From positions 62,001 through 126,000 of the forward strand of contig CAYPBK010000001.1 in the NCBI GenBank assembly GCA_964408955.1: a stretch of 64,000 nucleotides of DNA. Direction: 5' to 3'. This DNA is from JAAYKT01 sp964408955. GTDB lineage: Bacteria; Bacillota; Clostridia; Lutisporales; Lutisporaceae. Made by a program: the position numbers and the translations under genes. This document shows, one piece after another, positions 9,654-18,297 of this stretch (positions are counted from its first letter, which is position 1; each line of letters opens with the position of its first letter). The notes beneath the pieces were generated by a model. The model made no database searches. It was not told the origin of the DNA and saw only the letters and a program-made list of their open reading frames with translations.

Positions 9654-10082
9654 TTATTGGATTATAAATTCCTTGAAATAAATGTTAATAATCTTTTCAG
9701 TCTTAATAATTTTTCTTAGGCTAGCCAGTAGTTCATTTTGAAGACTCTCCTGACCTTCGGAGCCTTCCAAGTCTTTCTCTGTTTTCGATCTCAGAATTAG
9801 ATTTATCTCGTTACGTATTTCAGGCTCTCTTGCAGTAATCAACTCTTCTATCTTTTTATCTGCAATTTCAACATCTATTACTGTTTTTAGTATTTTTTTG
9901 CTGTTCTTTATATTTGTAACGAAGGAATCTTCAAAGGAGTACATAATGATGTTTTTATCCAGCTTCAATACTTCTTCTTTCGGTTTTGATGAATTTATTG
10001 ATAACATGAAAAAAACTACTCCTGCAATAATAATTATAAAAAGGGCAACAGCAATAATAATTAAAAGCATTTTTTTATTCAT
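9654..10082 (-). CDS. fliL: Flagellar basal-body associated protein FliL
   Basis: FliL is a single-span membrane protein that encircles and stabilises the stator. The 142-residue product has one N-terminal helix (MLLIIIAVALFIIIIAGVVFF, about residues 5-25) and a periplasm-side/extracytoplasmic domain ending KIINIYFKEFIIQ, the typical FliL C-terminus. The ATG at 10082 is chosen because it follows GAGGAGG at the right distance; the upstream TTG at 10097 precedes that site. It lies between motB and fliM. Confidence 0.9.
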   Translation of the reverse strand: MNKKMLLIIIAVALFIIIIAGVVFFMLSINSSKPKEEVLKLDKNIIMYSFEDSFVTNIKNSKKILKTVIDVEIADKKIEELITAREPEIRNEINLILRSKTEKDLEGSEGQESLQNELLASLRKIIKTEKIINIYFKEFIIQ

Positions 10083-10102
10083 ATCAACCCTCCTCAATAT
10101 AT

Positions 10103-10819
10103 TTAAGATGCATCATCAGTTTGTTTCCTGATAATCACAATATCCACACGACGGTTCTTTTGTCTACCGGATGGTGCATCATTTGATTCTATCGGGTGAT
10201 ATTCACCATAACCTGCAGCAGAAATACGCCATGGTTCAATGTCATTAAGCTCAATTACATACTTGACAACATTTACAGCCCTTGATGTTGATAGCTCCCA
10301 ATTGGACGGAAATCTATCGGTATTGATAGGCACATTGTCTGTGTGACCTTCTATTCTTATGGACTTACCACTTTCCTTGATTACATTAGATATCATGTTG
10401 ATGATATATTTAGCATCCTCTTTTATTTCTGCTCTGCCGAAATCAAACAATACTGTGTCCAAAAATCTGATAAGCAAACCTTTTTCGTCAATACTTAAAG
10501 TTACGCTTTTTTCCAAATCGTTTTCTTTAATAAAATCATCTAATTGTCTGAATATTTTTTTAAACTCTTCTTGTTCTTCATCAATAACATCACCGGGAAA
10601 AGTAGTTTCTATATTTTCCATCTCCACAATTATACCGGAATCTAAAACACCCAAAGAACCTTGCATTGAAATAATAATAGCTTTAAATTTATGATTATCT
10701 ATAGTAGACATGGAGAATAATAAGATAAAAAAGCATAGTAATAGAGTCACCAAATCACCATAAGTAGCCATCCACGCCGGTGCACCAGTATTTTCTACTA
10801 CTACTTTTTTTCTAGCCAT
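10103..10819 (-). CDS. motB: Flagellar stator protein MotB
   Basis: MotB anchors the stator to peptidoglycan and carries the ion-binding aspartate. The 238-residue protein has one membrane helix (about 18-40, YGDLVTLLLCFFILLF) with the essential Asp at residue 22, a plug/linker region, and a C-terminal OmpA-like peptidoglycan-binding domain (about 115-235) with the signature RIEGHTDNVP and LSTSRAVNVVKY. It follows motA by two bases. I do not infer the coupling ion from sequence. Confidence 0.95.
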   Translation of the reverse strand: MARKKVVVENTGAPAWMATYGDLVTLLLCFFILLFSMSTIDNHKFKAIIISMQGSLGVLDSGIIVEMENIETTFPGDVIDEEQEEFKKIFRQLDDFIKENDLEKSVTLSIDEKGLLIRFLDTVLFDFGRAEIKEDAKYIINMISNVIKESGKSIRIEGHTDNVPINTDRFPSNWELSTSRAVNVVKYVIELNDIEPWRISAAGYGEYHPIESNDAPSGRQKNRRVDIVIIRKQTDDAS

Positions 10820-10821
10820 TT

Positions 10822-11613
10822 TTATTCTTCTCCTTCTACGCCATCTTTTTCTTTTCTAAGGCTTTTACGCAATCTTGGAGATAAGAATGCTTTAAGCTTT
10901 TCTTCAATAATCCTTGGGTTTTCTCCTGCTTGGATAGATAACATTCCTTCTAATGTGACCTCTTTTAATAAAATCTCCTGCGAACTTCTAATTTTCAGCT
11001 TATTGACAACAGGGGTACAAAATAAATTTGCTATCAAGGAACCATAAAATGTGGTTACAATAGCAACGGCCATATTGGGACCAATCGATGATGGATCCTT
11101 TAAGTTCGCTAACATATTTATCAAGCCAATTAAAGTACCAATCATACCAAACCCCGGTCCTAATGTACCCATTGTCTCAAAAACATTTTGATTGCCGCCA
11201 TGTCTCTCTTCGATAAAAGCCAGCTCTGTTTCAAGTATATTCCTCACTAATTCAGGATCCGTTCCGTCTACGATCAGCATTATTCCTTTTTGCAAAAATT
11301 CGTCTTTCAGCTCCTGTGCCGCTTCTTCCAGCGCTAATAAGCCATCCTTTCTAGCTATATTTGCTAAATCGATAATTGTTTTTATTACTGTTTCCGCACT
11401 ATAGCCTTTATAGAAAAAAACATGCCTGAGTGCAATCATTCCTTCTTTTAAACCGCTAAACGGGAAAGCAAAAACTGTTGCCGCTAATGTTCCTCCAAAT
11501 GTTATGACAACTGAATAAAAATCTATGTAACCCATAATGCTTCCGCTGCCTAAAATTGTAAATACAATGAAAAAAAGTCCCAATGATAACCCAACAATTG
11601 AAGCTAAATCCAA
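10822..11613 (-). CDS. motA: Flagellar stator protein MotA
   Basis: MotA forms the pentameric ion channel collar around MotB and pushes FliG. The 263-residue protein has four membrane helices (near 5-25, 32-50, 150-170 and 180-205), the large cytoplasmic loop between helices 2 and 3, and the family segment ETMGTLGPGFGMIGTLIGLI. The start is TTG at 11613 after AGAGGTGG. Placement of motAB inside the flagellar operon, next to flbD and fliL, is common in Clostridia and differs from Bacillus, where motAB is separate. Confidence 0.95.
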   Translation of the reverse strand: MDLASIVGLSLGLFFIVFTILGSGSIMGYIDFYSVVITFGGTLAATVFAFPFSGLKEGMIALRHVFFYKGYSAETVIKTIIDLANIARKDGLLALEEAAQELKDEFLQKGIMLIVDGTDPELVRNILETELAFIEERHGGNQNVFETMGTLGPGFGMIGTLIGLINMLANLKDPSSIGPNMAVAIVTTFYGSLIANLFCTPVVNKLKIRSSQEILLKEVTLEGMLSIQAGENPRIIEEKLKAFLSPRLRKSLRKEKDGVEGEE

Positions 11614-11628
11614 TTATGCCACCTCTTT

Positions 11629-11841
11629 TCAAGAGTTATGATTTTTAATAAGTTCCGTGTGATTTATAATTTCTCTTTTGAAGTCTAAAATTCTTTCAAT
11701 AATCTCGTCGACAGTTTCCAGAACAACGAATTTTTTACCATCACGTAAAGTAATAACTGTGTCCGGTGTTTCTTCCAATGTTTCAATAAGATCAAAATTT
11801 ATAAAATATTCTTTGTTGTTTAACCTTGTAACTTTAATCAA
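11629..11841 (-). CDS. flbD: FlbD family flagellar protein (small)
   Basis: This 70-residue protein belongs to the small FlbD (YlzI/SwrD) family found after flgE in Gram-positive flagellar operons, not to the Caulobacter FlbD regulator. It has the family pattern MIKVTRLNNKEYFINFDLIE and TPDTVITLRDGKKFVV. In Bacillus, SwrD is known to increase flagellar power, probably by acting on the stators, which fits its place beside motA. The start is TTG at 11841, following a weak AAGGAAGTG site. No membrane segment. Confidence 0.88.
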   Translation of the reverse strand: MIKVTRLNNKEYFINFDLIETLEETPDTVITLRDGKKFVVLETVDEIIERILDFKREIINHTELIKNHNS

Positions 11842-11862
11842 ACACTCACTTCCTTTTATTAG

Positions 11863-11904
11863 GCACCTAAGCCATAGCCGTAATCAAGGATATGGCTCAG
11901 GTGC
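11863..11904 (-). other. Stem-loop between flgE and flbD
   Basis: Arms at 11863-11876 and 11891-11904 (GCACCTAAGCCATA on the plus strand) form a 14-bp stem that is complete on the minus-strand RNA with one G-U pair, and a 14-base loop. No uridine run follows on the minus strand, so it does not look like an intrinsic terminator. It lies directly after the flgE stop and could protect the 3' end of the hook mRNA. Confidence 0.7.
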
Positions 11905-11912
11905 ATTAGAAA

Positions 11913-13346
11913 TTATCTTTTCATGTTAACAAGTTCTTGTAGCATTTCATCAGATGTTGTTATAATTCTTGAATTAGCTTGAAATCCTCTTTGTGTACTA
12001 ATCATTTCTGTAAACTCCCTGGAAATATCCACATTTGACATCTCTAGGGTACCGGGGTTTAAGGCTCCTAAGCCGCTGCTTCCCGGAAGACCATATATAG
12101 CATCACCTGAGTTAGGTGTTACTTGATACATGTTCTCTGCCGTCTTTTCCAACCCTGCCGGATTTTTAAACGCTGCCAATGCAATCTGACCAATAACCCT
12201 GCTTTGACCATTCGTAAAAATCCCGTATATTTCACCCGTGGGTCCTATGCTAAAAGTATCTAAATAACCTTGCTTATAACCGTTTTTACTTGCAACAGAA
12301 GCGCTGGATTCGTTGCTAAAAGCTGTCAATTGTGATAAGTCAATATTAACACTAAAATTACTTGAACCGTTCTTGCCACGCATTTCTAAAGTTATATCAT
12401 GAACAGATGCCGAATCTATACTTCCATTGGAGTTAAAGGAAATCGGTATAGCCATGCCCGTAACATCTGCAGGATCCAACGGGTCATCTCCATCTACGCT
12501 TGTGATAATTCCATTTGCATCATCATAGTTCCCAAAAAAAGTGCCTGTCTCAAGATTTTGAACGATAACACCCCATTCGTTATCTTCTCCGCCACCTGTG
12601 CCGTCAGCCAATAGCCCTCTGACAAAAATAAATTTAACATTATGCTGACCTCCAAGGCTATCATAAAAAGTTGAAGTTGTCTCTCTATATTCTACATCTG
12701 AAGGAAATTGAATAGTTGCAAAATCATTTACGCCTTTTGGGGTATATGCAATTACATCCTCAGGTCCGTCTCCTAATTTTATCAAGTTGTTATTCAAGTT
12801 ACCCGTAAAGGTTGCACTATCAGTTGCTTTTGCCGGAAAGGATTTTGATTTTGATATAGTTAACCCTTCCAAGACACCTTTTAGAACCGTTTTGTCGGGA
12901 TTTGTGTTCTTTTCTTCATCCTCCATATATCCTAATACCCTATAACCATTTGAAGCAACTAAATTTCCATCCTCATCCAAAGTAAAGTTGCCTGCTCTGG
13001 TAAAAGCTCTGCTTAAAAAATCACTACTATTTGACAATATGAAAAACCCATCCCCATTAATTGCCAAATCAGTGTTGTTATCAGTCCTTTGTACCGCACC
13101 TCTAACGTGAAATGTATCTATTGATGAAAGTGATATTCCCAGACCAATTTGTTGAGGATTGGTACCCCCCCTCCCAAGTTGAGGAGAGCCGGCTCCTTTA
13201 ACGGTCTGACTAAAAACCTCTTGAAAATTAGCTCTTCCGCTTTTGAAGCCTACGGTATTAACATTTGCTATGTTATTGCCTATGACATCCATTTTCAGCT
13301 GATGTGCCCTAAGTCCAGATACACCGGAAAACATTGATCTCATCAT
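11913..13346 (-). CDS. flgE: Flagellar hook protein FlgE
   Basis: FlgE polymerises into the hook that joins rod and filament. The 477-residue protein opens with the rod/hook family motif MFSGVSGLRAHQLKMDVIGNNIANVNTVGFK and closes with the matching C-terminal helix (MSNVDISREFTEMISTQRGFQANSRIITTSDEML). The region between about 90 and 400 is the variable hook domain, longer than in enteric FlgE. The start is ATG at 13346 (a second ATG follows immediately) after AGGAGG. Stem-loops lie on both sides of the gene. Location after flgD and fliK supports hook protein rather than FlgF or FlgG. Confidence 0.94.
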   Translation of the reverse strand: MMRSMFSGVSGLRAHQLKMDVIGNNIANVNTVGFKSGRANFQEVFSQTVKGAGSPQLGRGGTNPQQIGLGISLSSIDTFHVRGAVQRTDNNTDLAINGDGFFILSNSSDFLSRAFTRAGNFTLDEDGNLVASNGYRVLGYMEDEEKNTNPDKTVLKGVLEGLTISKSKSFPAKATDSATFTGNLNNNLIKLGDGPEDVIAYTPKGVNDFATIQFPSDVEYRETTSTFYDSLGGQHNVKFIFVRGLLADGTGGGEDNEWGVIVQNLETGTFFGNYDDANGIITSVDGDDPLDPADVTGMAIPISFNSNGSIDSASVHDITLEMRGKNGSSNFSVNIDLSQLTAFSNESSASVASKNGYKQGYLDTFSIGPTGEIYGIFTNGQSRVIGQIALAAFKNPAGLEKTAENMYQVTPNSGDAIYGLPGSSGLGALNPGTLEMSNVDISREFTEMISTQRGFQANSRIITTSDEMLQELVNMKR

Positions 13347-13401
13347 AGATTATTCGACCTCCTATATTTGCTTTATTTTCCTTCGTCTATCGATCAGAAG
13401 G

Positions 13402-13433
13402 TTTAAGCCCCCTATAAAAAGGTCCGGCTTAAA
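13402..13433 (-). other. Stem-loop overlapping the stop codon before flgE
   Basis: TTTAAGCC at 13402-13409 pairs with GGCTTAAA at 13426-13433, an 8-bp stem that includes the stop codon of the upstream small flagellar gene (13429-13431). There is no uridine run after it on the minus strand. With the stem at 11863-11904 it brackets flgE. Confidence 0.55.
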
Positions 13434-13824
13434 TTATTATTGCTCCGTCAATATTAGTGAAAACCTTATCCCTTAGGGATTCCTCTGTAGCGGCTGTAAT
13501 TACGGTTTTACTTTTTATATTGGCTATTAAAGCCGTATTACCCAAAATTATCAAAGTATCCCTAAGACCTTTTTCAGCTGCTTTATCTACCGCAGAACTA
13601 ATGTTTTTTAAATCCTGAGAAGTAAATTCTATTTTTCTTTTTTCTAACCTCTCTTGGGCATGCTTAGAAAACTTAAGCTCCACATTTTTTGTTATTACTT
13701 TTTCCAATACCTTTTCAAAGCCTTCTGCCTTGCCCGTTGTAGGCTTGTCCAGAGGTTTGGGTCCGGTTTTTGGATTTACAACAGGTATAATATTTCTATT
13801 AACATTAAACTTAAAATCATTCAT
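13429..13824 (-). CDS. Small flagellar operon protein (TIGR02530 type)
   Basis: This 131-residue soluble protein matches the conserved flagellar-operon family found between flgD and flgE in Firmicutes. Visible family features are VELKFSKHAQERLEKRKIEFT and the C-terminal LIANIKSKTVITAATEESLRDKVFTNIDGAIII. Its role is not established; the position suggests hook assembly or its control. The ATG at 13824 is chosen because AGAGGTG precedes it; a TTG at 13842 lies upstream of that site. A stem-loop overlaps its stop. Confidence 0.85.
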   Translation of the reverse strand: MNDFKFNVNRNIIPVVNPKTGPKPLDKPTTGKAEGFEKVLEKVITKNVELKFSKHAQERLEKRKIEFTSQDLKNISSAVDKAAEKGLRDTLIILGNTALIANIKSKTVITAATEESLRDKVFTNIDGAIII

Positions 13825-13844
13825 ATTAACACCTCTAAGCAAAG

Positions 13845-14453
13845 CTATTTTACTTCTTGTATTTCATCCAACGTAATATATTTCTCTCCTATTTTTAGCT
13901 CCAGCTTGCCTTCCTTGCTTCTGATTGACTCCACAATACCTTCAATGACTGTGTCATCCTGCTTTGCCATCACATATTTACCTAGCATAGAATATCCTAT
14001 GTTGAATTTTAAGCTTTGATTCAATACTTCTGTCTGCTCCAAAGGAGATATTAAATCTGTGACTTCTTTTATGTCTTCGTAGGGGATTTCCTTGTCTCTT
14101 ACTACCAGATATATATTGCTCCCCTCTACTTTTACTTTTTCAACAATACCTACGATATCAACGGGTTTGTCTTTTTCATCCTTTACTGTTGCACTTATCA
14201 GCTTATTTACCATGGTATATGCAGAATTCATTTTTGTTACTTTATTCGTATTTTGGGCCTGCTCTAAGCTTGTAAACTGGGCCATTTGCGATATAAATTC
14301 TTTATCTTCCATTGGCTGCAAAGGATTTTGATATCTAAGCTGTGTTACTAATAAATTTAAAAAAGCATCCTTATCTAAAGTGTTTTTATTCTCTTTGGGC
14401 TCATTAGAATTAGCAATGTATTTGCCGCCTGCATAAACTCTGTCTACAACCAA
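13845..14453 (-). CDS. flgD: Flagellar hook cap protein FlgD
   Basis: FlgD caps the growing hook and guides FlgE assembly. The 202-residue protein has the strongly conserved N-terminal part LDKDAFLNLLVTQLRYQNPLQPMEDKEFISQMAQFTSLEQ (given here only as the family region at about residues 27-65). The C-terminal part, from about 90, is short and divergent and lacks the full FlgD Ig/FlnA-like domain of enteric proteins, as is usual in Clostridia. The start is TTG at 14453 after GGAGGTGA. It lies between fliK and the small hook-operon gene. Confidence 0.93.
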   Translation of the reverse strand: MVVDRVYAGGKYIANSNEPKENKNTLDKDAFLNLLVTQLRYQNPLQPMEDKEFISQMAQFTSLEQAQNTNKVTKMNSAYTMVNKLISATVKDEKDKPVDIVGIVEKVKVEGSNIYLVVRDKEIPYEDIKEVTDLISPLEQTEVLNQSLKFNIGYSMLGKYVMAKQDDTVIEGIVESIRSKEGKLELKIGEKYITLDEIQEVK

Positions 14454-14464
14454 AACTTCACCTC

Positions 14465-15829
14465 CTAAACTTTAATATCCAGCACAGCTTCTTCCATGGA
14501 GTATGGATTAATTATATCCAAATTAAAATCAATGTCCTTAGAATCCCACTTTTTTGAATTAAACTGCTTTAAAGGCTTTCTTTGATGATTCCTATTACTG
14601 TTCTGCCAGCTTTCATTATTTCCAATAGAAACACTTAAACTTTGTACACTAATTCCCTTTTCATTCAAAGAATTCTTTAGTTCAATAAGATTAGATTCGA
14701 GTATTTCTTTTACTTGATTGTTTTCAGTAGTAAGCTTTGCGGTCACATGTTCCTTGTCCATAATTACTCTAAGCACCACTTTGCCAAGGCTTTCAGGGCG
14801 AAGGTGAATTTTAATTTCCGAAAAATCCTTCCTGGAAATATATTTTATCTTTTGTACAACCTGTTCAATTAAATCATTTTTCTCTACGTTTTCCCCTTTA
14901 ACTGCTGATTCAACATTTTGAGTTTTTACTGCATTTATATCTGTGTCCTTGCTTTGGATTATAAAGCTTTCTACTACATGTTCTGTTTCTGATATTTTAA
15001 CGTTAGATTCCTTTTCCGTGCCTATGCCTATATTGTCAGGGTCCTTTTTGTTTGTTAAGTCTTTTTCAGCCTCAGCCGGTAAGTCCATGCTTCTACTTGT
15101 CTTTTTGATACTGGGATTTGTATTATCCGGGTCTCTCAGTGCTTCTTTAACTTCCATGCTGCTTTTCCCTTTTTGAGGTTTTGAAATTTCTACTCCGGCG
15201 AGGCTCTTTTTGATTTCCATTATCTTTTCTTTGACTAAAGCTTCATCTTCTCCGCCATGCTGCTTTACTTTATTGTCATACTCTGCAAAATCTAATATTT
15301 TATATAGTATTTCTTCCACTTCTTTTGTTTGGTAATTACCTTGTAATAAAGCTTCAACCTCATTTAGTATGTCTTTCATAACAGTCAAACCATCATAGTC
15401 ATTTTCAACAACATCAAAAATGCTTTCAAGGATTTCTGTTTTCTGCGAACATTTTAACCTTTCCAGATATAATAGTATTTCATCCATTAATGCAATTATG
15501 CTATCATAATCCATGTTTTCTTTTATATCTTTCTTTTTTTCCTCTTTAGCTAGATTGTAGTCATCGACATTCGAGCTTATAATAGTATCTTTTTTCATTT
15601 TAAGCTCTTCCTTAGCTATAAGTATATCTTCTTTTGAAATACTGCTTAATTTTTCTTCAGAACCTACATTTTCCTTGACAGCATGTTTAATATCGTTTCT
15701 TCTGTTTATAGCCGTATTAAAAAAACTGCTAAAACTAACTTTGCTTTTATCAGCGTTCGATATAAGATTATGTTTACCAGGGTTAAAAGGCTTTTCAAGC
15801 TGTGGGCTCAGGACATCTAAAAAATCCAT
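14465..15829 (-). CDS. fliK: Flagellar hook-length control protein FliK
   Basis: FliK is the secreted ruler that measures the hook and triggers the FlhB switch. The 454-residue protein has a long, charged, low-complexity N-terminal part and a conserved C-terminal switch domain (about 325-415) with EIKIHLRPESLGKVVLRVIMDKEHVTAKL and LIELKNSLNEKGISVQSLSVS. The ATG at 15829 follows an ideal GGAGGTGATG site. It lies between ylxF and flgD. A second FliK-like gene, next to an FlhB-like gene, is at 33890-35341. Confidence 0.9.
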   Translation of the reverse strand: MDFLDVLSPQLEKPFNPGKHNLISNADKSKVSFSSFFNTAINRRNDIKHAVKENVGSEEKLSSISKEDILIAKEELKMKKDTIISSNVDDYNLAKEEKKKDIKENMDYDSIIALMDEILLYLERLKCSQKTEILESIFDVVENDYDGLTVMKDILNEVEALLQGNYQTKEVEEILYKILDFAEYDNKVKQHGGEDEALVKEKIMEIKKSLAGVEISKPQKGKSSMEVKEALRDPDNTNPSIKKTSRSMDLPAEAEKDLTNKKDPDNIGIGTEKESNVKISETEHVVESFIIQSKDTDINAVKTQNVESAVKGENVEKNDLIEQVVQKIKYISRKDFSEIKIHLRPESLGKVVLRVIMDKEHVTAKLTTENNQVKEILESNLIELKNSLNEKGISVQSLSVSIGNNESWQNSNRNHQRKPLKQFNSKKWDSKDIDFNLDIINPYSMEEAVLDIKV

Positions 15830-15863
15830 TTCTCATCACCTCCTTTCAAATAAAACATTAAGA

Positions 15864-16514
15864 CTATTCATCAAGTATTGAATAGTTTAATTTATCATAT
15901 TCCTTAATGTCTTCCAAAATTTGTGCAGCTTGTAACGGATCCATGAGGCTTAGTATTTTGCTGCTTTTATCTTTACTCATATTTCTTAAAATCTGAACTA
16001 CAACTCCTTTGCTTTCCATGTTAGATAATATAAGTGTTGCATTTTCAGGTTTCATTTTTTCAAAATATTCAACTTGCTCAAAGATACTGGTTAATTTTTC
16101 ACTTAAATCCCTAAGCTTTTTATTTACTTCCTCTTCTTTTTGTTTCAAAATCTCTTCCTTCTTTAAAATATCAGATTCTCTTTTCTCAAGATCAGTCTTC
16201 GTGCTTTGAAGCTGAATAGTTTGCAAATTAATATCATCGATAATTGCCTGCAACTCGTCTTTTTTTATTTCTTCAGGGGTTCTATTCTCATCAACAGGTT
16301 TTACAAGTTTCCCTATGATAGGAACCTTTGATATTGCTTTTGCAATATATTGCTTGCCACCACCTATATTGAAAACAAAAATACTTCCAACCACTATAAG
16401 ACCGGTTAGAAAAAGTATTATAAAGACTAAAAATATATTTTGCATTATATTACTTTTGGAACTTTTAACCTTTTCTTTCTTTTTACCGGGTTTATTTGCA
16501 TTTTCTTGTTGCAT
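15864..16514 (-). CDS. YlxF/MotE-like flagellar protein with MgtE N-terminal-like domain
   Basis: The 216-residue protein has a basic N-terminus, one membrane helix at about 27-48 (IFLVFIILFLTGLIVVGSIFVF), a long coiled coil (about 85-150) and a C-terminal MgtE-N-like helical repeat (YFEKMKPENATLILSNM and ILSLMDPLQAAQILEDI). This is the architecture of YlxF in Bacillus and of the chaperone-like MotE described in other phyla. Position between fliJ and fliK fits. The function in Firmicutes is not established; a structural or chaperone role for the motor or export apparatus is an inference. Confidence 0.8.
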   Translation of the reverse strand: MQQENANKPGKKKEKVKSSKSNIMQNIFLVFIILFLTGLIVVGSIFVFNIGGGKQYIAKAISKVPIIGKLVKPVDENRTPEEIKKDELQAIIDDINLQTIQLQSTKTDLEKRESDILKKEEILKQKEEEVNKKLRDLSEKLTSIFEQVEYFEKMKPENATLILSNMESKGVVVQILRNMSKDKSSKILSLMDPLQAAQILEDIKEYDKLNYSILDE

Positions 16515-16518
16515 TAAA

Positions 16519-16965
16519 TTACCCCCGCTTGGAATTATGTTTAAATGATATTATTTCATCTAATTCTTTTTCAGTTTTCCTTTTTTCCTCATACATGTAT
16601 CCGGTAAAGCTAATTTCATTTAGCTTCTCTAGTATTTTTTTATCCTGCATAGCTTTAATGAGTTCTTTTCTGTTTTCAATTACTTCTTGATTTGCTTCTT
16701 CAACATCCACAATTTTTTTATCGATTTCCTTTTTATAATAATTCTGTCTTTCTGCTGTTTTTAATAAATCTCCAACTTCAATTCCCTTTTCATATTCTTC
16801 ATATATTTTTTCGAAGGTTATATTTAGCTTTTCATTTAGATTGTTTAGATTGTTTTTTTCTTTTTGAAATTTTTTTATTGAATTACCAAGCTGATCTTTT
16901 TTATTCAGCTCAATACTTTTTCTCAACTTTAATATATTATCAAATCTAAACCTGTATATACTCAT
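16519..16965 (-). CDS. fliJ: Flagellar export chaperone FliJ
   Basis: FliJ is a coiled-coil protein that sits in the FliI ATPase ring and links it to FlhA. The 148-residue product is almost entirely charged alpha-helix with the family start SIYRFRFDNILKLRKSIE and no membrane segment. FliJ sequences diverge widely, so the call rests mainly on the location directly after fliI and on length. The ATG at 16965 lies nine bases after fliI. Confidence 0.88.
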   Translation of the reverse strand: MSIYRFRFDNILKLRKSIELNKKDQLGNSIKKFQKEKNNLNNLNEKLNITFEKIYEEYEKGIEVGDLLKTAERQNYYKKEIDKKIVDVEEANQEVIENRKELIKAMQDKKILEKLNEISFTGYMYEEKRKTEKELDEIISFKHNSKRG

Positions 16966-16974
16966 TAGACCACC

Positions 16975-18297
16975 CTATTCAATGATTTTAGCCATAATAT
17001 CTATTGTTTCGTTAAAACTTGTATTTTCATTAGTTTCTTGTTTTAAAAAGCTGTTTATTTTTTCAATCTTTTTTATAGCTAAATCTATTTCTTTATTGCT
17101 GCCTTCTTGGTATGCTCCAATATTTATTAAATCCTCAGCTTCCTTATAAATAGCTAACATTGATTTTATACTATTTGCCAAATGTTTATGTTTCTCTGAT
17201 ATAATATTCGGCATTAATCTGCTAATACTTGATAAAATGTCGATTGCTGGGTAATGATTCTTATTTGCAAGATTCCTAGATAAAACTATGTGCCCATCAA
17301 GTATGCCTCTTATTGAGTCCGTAATCGGCTCATTCATATCATCACCATCAACCAGAACAGTATAAAAAGCAGTTATGGAGCCATCCATTGAAGTACCCGA
17401 TCTTTCCAATAGCTTTGGCAATACAGAAAAAACTGATGGAGTATATCCGCGGGAAACTGGTGGCTCACCTATGGATAATCCCACTTCTCTTTGAGCCATA
17501 GCAAACCGAGTGACGGAATCCATCATAAACAAAACGTCCTTACCTTGATCTCTAAAAAACTCTGCAATTGCTGTCGCTACATAAGCAGCCTTTAGTCTTA
17601 TTAAAGCAGGTTGATCAGACGTTGCAACTACTAAAACAGACCTTTTCAGTCCCTCTTCCTTTAAATCATTTTCAATGAATTCCTTTACTTCCCTGCCTCT
17701 TTCACCTATAAGCCCTATTACATTAATATCTGCAGATGTATTTCTTGCTATCATCCCTATTAATGTGCTTTTACCGACTCCGCTTCCTGAAAATATACCT
17801 ACTCTTTGACCTTTGCCAATTGTAAGAAGACCATCTATAGCTTTAACTCCAATTGTCAAAGGAGTTTTTATCACTTCTCTTGCCAAAGGATCAGGAGGTT
17901 CATTATAAATTGAATAATATGTATTACTTTCAAAGCCATACAAATTATCTATTGGTTTTCCTAATCCGTCTATTACTCTCCCTAAAAGCTCATAGCCCAC
18001 CGCAACGCTCATTTTTTTCCCTGTTGCTATAACAGGACTGCCGGGTCCTATGCCTTCTAAAGATCCTAATGGCATAAGGCTGACAACATTATCGTTAAAT
18101 CCAACTACCTCTGCTAATATAGGCTTTTCTCCTTTAAAGCTATGTATCTCACAAAGTTCACTTATGTTAACCGAAGGACCCAATGATTCTACTGTTAATC
18201 CTACTACCCTAGAAACTTTACCGCTATACCTTATTAAGTCTTTTCCCTGTACAATGTTTTTATATTTAGTAAAATCAATTTTTTCCAAAGCCTTCAC
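16975..18297 (-). CDS. fliI: Flagellum-specific ATPase FliI
   Basis: FliI is the F1-beta-like ATPase that unfolds and feeds export substrates. The 440-residue protein has Walker A at about 163-175 (GIFSGSGVGKSTLIG), the DVLFMMDSVTRFAMAQREVGLSIGEPP region near 245-270 with the Walker B aspartate, and the conserved YTPSVFSVLPKLLERSG. The GTG at 18297 overlaps the fliH stop by four bases; a TTG at 18288 is a possible alternative start. Its neighbours FliH and FliJ are its known partners. Confidence 0.96.
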   Translation of the reverse strand: MKALEKIDFTKYKNIVQGKDLIRYSGKVSRVVGLTVESLGPSVNISELCEIHSFKGEKPILAEVVGFNDNVVSLMPLGSLEGIGPGSPVIATGKKMSVAVGYELLGRVIDGLGKPIDNLYGFESNTYYSIYNEPPDPLAREVIKTPLTIGVKAIDGLLTIGKGQRVGIFSGSGVGKSTLIGMIARNTSADINVIGLIGERGREVKEFIENDLKEEGLKRSVLVVATSDQPALIRLKAAYVATAIAEFFRDQGKDVLFMMDSVTRFAMAQREVGLSIGEPPVSRGYTPSVFSVLPKLLERSGTSMDGSITAFYTVLVDGDDMNEPITDSIRGILDGHIVLSRNLANKNHYPAIDILSSISRLMPNIISEKHKHLANSIKSMLAIYKEAEDLINIGAYQEGSNKEIDLAIKKIEKINSFLKQETNENTSFNETIDIMAKIIE

